Part shown: positions 59,731-64,000 of the stretch, piece after piece
How the letters are laid out: each line of letters starts with the position of its first letter
Numbering within the stretch: the first letter of the stretch is position 1
NCBI GenBank assembly: GCA_965205725.1
Contig: OZ242189.1
Span: 3,224,001 to 3,288,000, forward strand
Source of the DNA: G965205725 sp965205725
GTDB lineage: Bacteria; Pseudomonadota; Gammaproteobacteria; Pseudomonadales; Halieaceae
Length of the DNA: 64,000 nt
Direction of reading: 5' to 3'
Position numbers and translations under genes: made by a program
Notes under the pieces: model-generated
Databases searched by the model: none
Seen by the model: only the letters and a program-made list of their open reading frames with translations
What the model was told of the DNA's origin: nothing

Positions 59731-60024
59731 GTGCTGCCGCACAAAGATATTTTTCTCACGGTTGAATTCCACACCCTTGAACAGGCGGCGGAAGTTGTCT
59801 ACAGCGGACCCTATCAAGACCGCGACGAATTATCACCAGAAGACATCAAAGTGGTGATGGAGCGTGAATACATGTCGCAAACAGAAATGATGCGCACTCT
59901 GGAGACGCTGATGAGCACTGTGGAAGGCTTGAAGCAGACCGTCACCTGGCGGCTGCCTCTGACGCTGGGCGCAATTATCACGATGGGTGTCGGGGTCAGT
60001 TTTTTGATGGTGCGGTTGCTGTAG
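59731..60024 (+). CDS. Small coiled-coil/membrane protein
   Basis: 97 residues from GTG 59731, but the first 30 may not be native because a truncated MITE lies immediately upstream. A helical part ('SQTEMMRTLETLMSTVEGLK') is followed by one membrane helix ('LPLTLGAIITMGVGVSFLMV') at the C-terminus. Function unknown. The coil-plus-helix layout resembles the two other small membrane proteins in the window. Confidence 0.5.
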   Translation: MLPHKDIFLTVEFHTLEQAAEVVYSGPYQDRDELSPEDIKVVMEREYMSQTEMMRTLETLMSTVEGLKQTVTWRLPLTLGAIITMGVGVSFLMVRLL

Positions 60025-60061
60025 ACCACACAGGGCTTAACTCTCCGCCGAGAAGAATGGG

Positions 60062-60295
60062 TCAGGAGAAAAACAGTTTTGCGGCACCTAATACCAACAT
60101 CGCAGTTATGCTCATACCGCCAAGCACACCGGCTAATATCCAAACCTTTATTCTTTGAATATCTTCCTTGGTCGCGAAGTATTCCAGCCTGGCTTCAATT
60201 CTGGCTAATCGCTCACCATAATGATCACCGCCACCATTTGAACCAGAATCGCGCCCAGCACTAATGGGACTGACATTGGTGGGCAATTCGGTCAC
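60062..60295 (-). CDS. Small coiled-coil/membrane protein
   Basis: 77 residues from GTG 60295, which overlaps the upstream stop (GTGA) and has GGGAG five bases before it. A Gly/Ser/Asp-rich head, a short coiled coil ('RLARIEARLEYFATKEDIQR') and a C-terminal membrane helix ('WILAGVLGGMSITAMLVLGA'). The 'ATKEDI' segment is common in small phage- and island-associated coiled-coil proteins. Translationally coupled to the next gene. Confidence 0.6.
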   Translation of the reverse strand: MTELPTNVSPISAGRDSGSNGGGDHYGERLARIEARLEYFATKEDIQRIKVWILAGVLGGMSITAMLVLGAAKLFFS

Positions 60296-60558
60296 AGTCG
60301 CTCCCAGAGGTTCAATTTTTCCCACAAAGCTGAGTGATAAAAACCATTGTAACCCTCTGCGTAAAACACCACGCCCGTATTACCGTTAGCATTAGACCCA
60401 TCAATGTCCAGCATTACGGCAATGTCGGAGGGGACTTTATTGGCATCTGCTACCGCCCATACTCCAGGCATAATCTCGTAATGGGCATCCGGAAATTTTT
60501 CTTGTACCGCTGTTTGAATTTGTTCGGCACCTGGCGAGATAACGATAAAGCGATTCAT
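60292..60558 (-). CDS. Small protein of unknown function
   Basis: 88 residues ('MNRFIVISPGAEQIQTAVQE', 'DAHYEIMPGVWAVADANKVP', 'VVFYAEGYNGFYHSALWEKL' in order). A compact alpha/beta protein without signal peptide or membrane helix. It forms a two-gene unit with the coiled-coil membrane protein gene downstream. I do not recognise the family. Confidence 0.6.
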   Translation of the reverse strand: MNRFIVISPGAEQIQTAVQEKFPDAHYEIMPGVWAVADANKVPSDIAVMLDIDGSNANGNTGVVFYAEGYNGFYHSALWEKLNLWERL

Positions 60559-60702
60559 TGTGTTGGGTCTATTTGGGTTGGTTTATTCTGGGCCTGATTA
60601 CACAATCACTGGCAATCTGCCCCGTTTTTTTGAGGGTATCACTACAGATTTCGCACTGCAAACTCATAAGCAGCTTGAGGTACCGTATTCTAAGCCTACT
60701 GA

Positions 60703-60993
60703 AGAACCGCAAAAGATGCAGCCGCTGCTGCGCGAAACATCCTGCCAACCCTGACCGACCCGCTGGAAGTGTGGCTCACCGAAACAGAACGCCCGACACC
60801 AACCGGCCAGAAACAGCGCATCTTCCGCCGCCGCTTTATCGCCCTGTTCGGGGGCAATAAAGACAAGCAGGGCCTGGCGGTGATCGAGGAAGGCAAGGAT
60901 GGGTCGCTGCTATGGACGTTTGTGCCGACCAAACAACTCGCCGAGTTTGCCCGTACCATCAAAGGCAAGATGATTATCACACTCATCGGTTGA
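60703..60993 (+). pseudogene. Remnant of a phage-type nuclease domain (MuF-associated, PBECR-like)
   Basis: Open frame from 60703 to the stop at 60993, about 96 codons without a proper start. The sequence 'ARNILPTLTDPLEVWLTE', 'RRRFIALFGGNKDKQGLAV' and 'GSLLWTFVPTKQLAEFARTI' resembles the C-terminal domain of phage head-morphogenesis-associated barnase/EndoU/ColicinE5-like nucleases, in which 'ILPTL..P.EVW' opens the conserved core. The rest of the protein is missing, so it is a decayed fragment. The resemblance is from memory of the family. Confidence 0.5.
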
Positions 60994-61087
60994 GAGTGCT
61001 GACCCACTGTGGGTGGGATGGGATAATCAATCGTGTACGTATGAATGCCCATCCCCCGTTAATGGGGTAGAGCCGTGTTTTTCAGTA

Positions 61088-61174
61088 TGGTGCCCAGAAG
61101 AGGACTTGAACCTCCACGCCCTTGCGGGCACTAGCACCTGAAGCTAGCGTGTCTACCAATTCCACCACCTGGGC
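61088..61174 (-). tRNA. tRNA-Leu (CAG)
   Basis: 87 bases on the minus strand including the encoded CCA. The acceptor stem GCCCAGG/TCTGGGC closes, the anticodon arm is CTAGC-TTCAGGT-GCTAG with anticodon CAG, and the long variable arm GTGCCCGCAAGGGCGT marks a class II tRNA. The T arm contains GGTTCAAGTCC. It lies upstream of rnr and transcribes in the opposite direction, at the right end of the accessory islet. Confidence 0.96.
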
Positions 61175-61204
61175 ATAAAACAGGACGGATTTCTACAATT
61201 CTGC

Positions 61205-61241
61205 CACTTCCACCACTTCCACCACTTCCACTTGTTAATGG
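61205..61241. repeat. Short tandem array, 4 x 9 bp
   Basis: CACTTCCAC repeated four times just upstream (in its own direction) of tRNA-Leu, in the region where its promoter would lie. Confidence 0.85.
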
Positions 61242-61415
61242 CTTGCTGGACTGCGCCCAGCGCCTGTCACAACACCGCCCGGCCAACACCGTCCGGGCAG
61301 GCACCAAACGCATGCGGCAGAGGGCGCGACTGTACTTTTACAGCGAAGCTTTGTCAATAATCCTCGCGTATACTGGGCGCTTCGAGAATGCAACCCCACA
61401 GGAAACCCCCTCCGA

Positions 61416-63629
61416 ATGGACCCCCACGCTGACCGGGAAGCCGACAAATACGACAATCCTATTCCCAGTCGTGAATACATTCTGCAGCTACTGGCTGAGG
61501 TAGACAAACCACTGGCTTACAAGCGCCTGTGCAAGTTGCTTAAACTCTCTGGTGAGCAACAAACTGAGGCACTGCGTAAACGCCTGCGGGCGATGGAGCG
61601 CGATGGTCAGTTAATGGTTGATCGCAAGGGTTTCTATGGCCTGGTAAACAAGATGGATCTGGTTCACGGCCGCGTGATAGGCCATCGCGATGGCTATGGC
61701 TTCCTGCAACCTTTGGAAGGTGGAGACGACTTATACTTGTCGGCGCGGCAGATGGCGCTGGTGTTTGATGGTGACGAAGCCCTTGCCAGCATCGCCGGGA
61801 CTGATCAGCGTGGCCGCAGGGAAGGCAAGATTGTCGAGGTACTTAAGCGCGGCTTGACCGAGGTAGTGGGCCGCTACCATGAAGAGAGCGGGATTGGCGT
61901 GGTAATTCCCGACAACGCCAGGCTGAACCACGACATACTGATTCCCCCCAGAGAAAAGCGCAGCGCCCGGCACGGTCAGATGGTTTGCGCTGCAATCACC
62001 GCCTGGCCCACGCGCCACCTGGGTGCCAAGGGCAAGATTACCGAAGTGCTGGGCGAGCACATGGACCCCGGCATGGAAATTGATGTGGCGATTCGCTCTC
62101 ACGGTATTCCCCATGCCTGGCCTGAAGAGGTCTTGAAAGAGGCCGCCGCCCTGGCCGACGAACCTGCGCAAGCGGATAGAAAAGGCCGTGTAGATTTGCG
62201 CGACCTGCCCTTCGTTACCATTGATGGTGAAGATGCCCGCGATTTTGACGACGCGGTGCACTGCGCAAAGGAAAAAGGTGGTGGCTGGCGCTTGCGGGTA
62301 GCCATCGCAGACGTTGCCCATTATGTGCGCCCCGGTATGGCTTTGGACGAAGAGGCCCAGGCGCGTGGTAATTCCGTGTACTTCCCGGAAAAAGTTGTAC
62401 CCATGCTGCCAGAAGCGTTGTCGAACGGCTTGTGCTCGTTAAAGCCCGGCGTTGATCGTTTGGCGATGATCTGCGAGATGCACATCTCCAGGGTGGGCAA
62501 GCTCACCCGTTATTTATTTTATGAAGGGGTGATTCACTCCCATGCACGCCTGACTTATACCCAGGTGGGCGAGGTGTTGGAGCGGGGAGCCCACATCGGA
62601 GTTGATAAGGCACGAGTGCCCGACCTCAAGTTACTGCACGGGTTGTACCGGGTTTTGCGTGGTGCGCGGGACAGTCGCGGCGCCATTGATTTTGAAACTG
62701 TTGAAACACGGATTGTGTTTGACGAGCAGCGCAAGATTGAAGAAATTGTGCCGGTGCACCGCAACGATGCTCATAAACTGATTGAAGAGTGCATGTTGTG
62801 TGCCAACGTGGCTACAGCCCGGTTTTTTGAAGATTGCGGGCTGCCTGTTCTGTATCGGGTGCACGAAGGCCCCAGCGAGGAAAAGCTGGCTAACCTGCGC
62901 AGTTTTCTGGGTGAATTGGGGCTGGATTTATCCGGCGGTGATAAACCTTCCCCCCTGGATTATCAAGGTTTGCTGTCGCAAGTCAGCGAGCGCCAAGATG
63001 CCCAGGTGATTCAAACCATGCTACTGCGTTCGCTCAGCCAGGCGCTGTATCAACCAGAGAACAAAGGACATTTTGGCCTTAATTATAAGGCCTACGCCCA
63101 TTTCACATCGCCTATTCGACGCTATCCCGATTTGTTGGTGCACCGCGGTATTCGCCATATTGTGCGCTCAAAACAGGCGAGTAAACATGTCTTGCGCACA
63201 GCGGCTGCACCGATTCCGAAGCAGCGCATTTTCCCCTACGACACAGCGGCCATGGCTGTGTTTGGCGAGCAGTGTTCAATGACGGAGCGCCGCGCCGACG
63301 ACGCCACCCGTGACGTGGATGCCTGGTTAAAGTGCGAGTACTTACAGAGCCACATCGGTGAGCAATTTGCTGGTGTGGTGGCCGCAGTCACCAGTTTTGG
63401 TTTGTTTGTGGAATTAAAAGACCTGTATATAGAAGGCCTGGTTCACATCAGCGCCCTGCCCGGCGATTATTACCACTACGACAATGCGAAGCAGCGCCTG
63501 AGAGGTGAGCGCAGCGGTCGCAGTTTCAGCTTAGGTGGCTCGGTGGAGGTTCAGGTTGCGCGGGTTGATCTGGATGATAAGAAGATTGATCTGAAATTAC
63601 TGGACAGCGCCCCACGCAGGCACCATTAG
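61416..63629 (+). CDS. rnr: Ribonuclease R
   Basis: 737 residues from ATG 61416. A processive 3'-5' exoribonuclease able to unwind structured RNA; acts in quality control with tmRNA. An N-terminal winged-helix part ('ALRKRLRAMERDGQLMVDRK'), cold-shock domains ('HGRVIGHRDGYGFLQPLEGG'), the RNB catalytic core ('FVTIDGEDARDFDDAVHCAK', 'RGNSVYFPEKVVPMLPEALS', 'HFTSPIRRYPDLLVHRGIRH') and an S1 domain ('FAGVVAAVTSFGLFVELKDL') are all present. The Lys-rich C-terminal tail of the E. coli enzyme (813 residues) is lacking. rlmB starts three bases after the stop. Confidence 0.97.
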   Translation: MDPHADREADKYDNPIPSREYILQLLAEVDKPLAYKRLCKLLKLSGEQQTEALRKRLRAMERDGQLMVDRKGFYGLVNKMDLVHGRVIGHRDGYGFLQPLEGGDDLYLSARQMALVFDGDEALASIAGTDQRGRREGKIVEVLKRGLTEVVGRYHEESGIGVVIPDNARLNHDILIPPREKRSARHGQMVCAAITAWPTRHLGAKGKITEVLGEHMDPGMEIDVAIRSHGIPHAWPEEVLKEAAALADEPAQADRKGRVDLRDLPFVTIDGEDARDFDDAVHCAKEKGGGWRLRVAIADVAHYVRPGMALDEEAQARGNSVYFPEKVVPMLPEALSNGLCSLKPGVDRLAMICEMHISRVGKLTRYLFYEGVIHSHARLTYTQVGEVLERGAHIGVDKARVPDLKLLHGLYRVLRGARDSRGAIDFETVETRIVFDEQRKIEEIVPVHRNDAHKLIEECMLCANVATARFFEDCGLPVLYRVHEGPSEEKLANLRSFLGELGLDLSGGDKPSPLDYQGLLSQVSERQDAQVIQTMLLRSLSQALYQPENKGHFGLNYKAYAHFTSPIRRYPDLLVHRGIRHIVRSKQASKHVLRTAAAPIPKQRIFPYDTAAMAVFGEQCSMTERRADDATRDVDAWLKCEYLQSHIGEQFAGVVAAVTSFGLFVELKDLYIEGLVHISALPGDYYHYDNAKQRLRGERSGRSFSLGGSVEVQVARVDLDDKKIDLKLLDSAPRRHH

Positions 63630-63632
63630 CAC

Positions 63633-64000
63633 ATGGAATTGATCTACGGCATACATGCGGTTGATACCTTGCTGCGAAGGAATCCCCGGCAGGTGCAGCG
63701 GCTGTGGGTGCAGAGTAGTCGTGAAGACAAACGGGTTGCAAAAATGCGCTCTTTGGCAGCCCATCAGGGTGTGGTTGTGGAGCGTTGCGCCAAAGCTGCG
63801 CTGGATAACAAAGTCAGCGGCAGGCACCAGGGAGTTGTTGCCGAGGTGCTGGTGCAGCAGACAGGCTGGGATGTAAAAGGGCTGTTCGAGCATATTAAAA
63901 ACCTTGACCATCCCGCCTTGATCCTGATCCTGGATGGCGTTACCGACCCCCGCAATCTGGGTGCGTGTTTGCGCAGTGCCGATGCCGCTGGCGTCGATGC
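63633..64000 (+). CDS. rlmB: 23S rRNA (guanosine-2'-O)-methyltransferase RlmB, partial
   Basis: From ATG 63633 the frame runs off the right edge (122 codons visible). It modifies G2251 of 23S rRNA with SAM. Seen: the N-terminal substrate-binding domain ('MELIYGIHAVDTLLRRNPRQ', 'VSGRQHQGVVAEVL') and the start of the SpoU (SPOUT) methyltransferase domain ('ILILDGVTDPRNLGACLRSA'). Adjacent to rnr, as in other gammaproteobacteria. Confidence 0.96.
   Translation, partial: MELIYGIHAVDTLLRRNPRQVQRLWVQSSREDKRVAKMRSLAAHQGVVVERCAKAALDNKVSGRHQGVVAEVLVQQTGWDVKGLFEHIKNLDHPALILILDGVTDPRNLGACLRSADAAGVD

Overview
The window reads as a chromosomal segment of a moderately GC-rich gammaproteobacterium. From about 38.5 kb to the right edge it carries the classic gammaproteobacterial gene order psd / rhodanese / rsgA / orn / queG / nnr / tsaE / amiC / mutL / miaA / hfq / hflX / hflK / hflC / DUF2065 / hisZ / purA / rnr / rlmB. 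The presence of hisZ between the DUF2065 gene and purA is the arrangement known from Pseudomonas-like and marine gammaproteobacteria. Genus cannot be fixed from sequence reading alone.

Layout. (1) 1-9.15 kb, minus strand: a tightly packed, largely overlapping gene set. It encodes an actin/Hsp70-like ATPase (cut by the window edge), a MotA/TolQ/ExbB-type channel subunit, a small exported protein, a PEGA-repeat membrane protein with a formylglycine-generating-enzyme-like domain lacking the usual cysteines, a TPR membrane protein, two lipoproteins (one with 15 perfect 15-bp repeats) and a TPR protein with a TonB-like C-terminus. I do not recognise this as a named system; it is the best candidate here for an undescribed envelope machine. 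(2) 9.6-22.1 kb: a mosaic of housekeeping and accessory genes (thioesterase, ggt, GNAT, pdxH, cinA, Nudix, Fe-ADH, cysH, a TPR/transglutaminase-like lipoprotein, a PPOX protein), broken up by short tandem arrays, MITEs and gene remnants. (3) 22.5-31.1 kb: one giant autotransporter adhesin gene (about 2,840 codons; Calx-beta and PKD-like modules, C-terminal beta barrel). Its start region contains a run of 12 C residues, placed so that tract length decides whether the start codon with a good ribosome-binding site is in frame. (4) 31.5-36.7 kb: asnS, rnb and a PIN-PhoH ATPase. (5) 36.7-38.5 kb: non-coding repeat field. (6) 38.5-56.2 kb: the conserved housekeeping block. (7) 56.2-61.2 kb: a variable islet between purA and rnr, ending at a tRNA-Leu, with an AraC-type HTH protein, an SDR, class 1B pyrK-pyrD, small coiled-coil/membrane proteins and a phage-type nuclease remnant. 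(8) rnr and the start of rlmB.

The most distinctive layer is repeats. A MITE family of 139-189 bp (terminal inverted repeat GAGACCTTTGCACG, 5-bp target duplications that can be read directly) occurs five times, with a relative at 31150. One copy sits exactly between the Shine-Dalgarno sequence and start codon of the TPR/TonB gene; another, truncated, abuts a broken DUF924 gene. A 123-bp imperfect palindrome occurs four times. Short tandem arrays (9-59 bp units) lie in many intergenic gaps and in a few genes.
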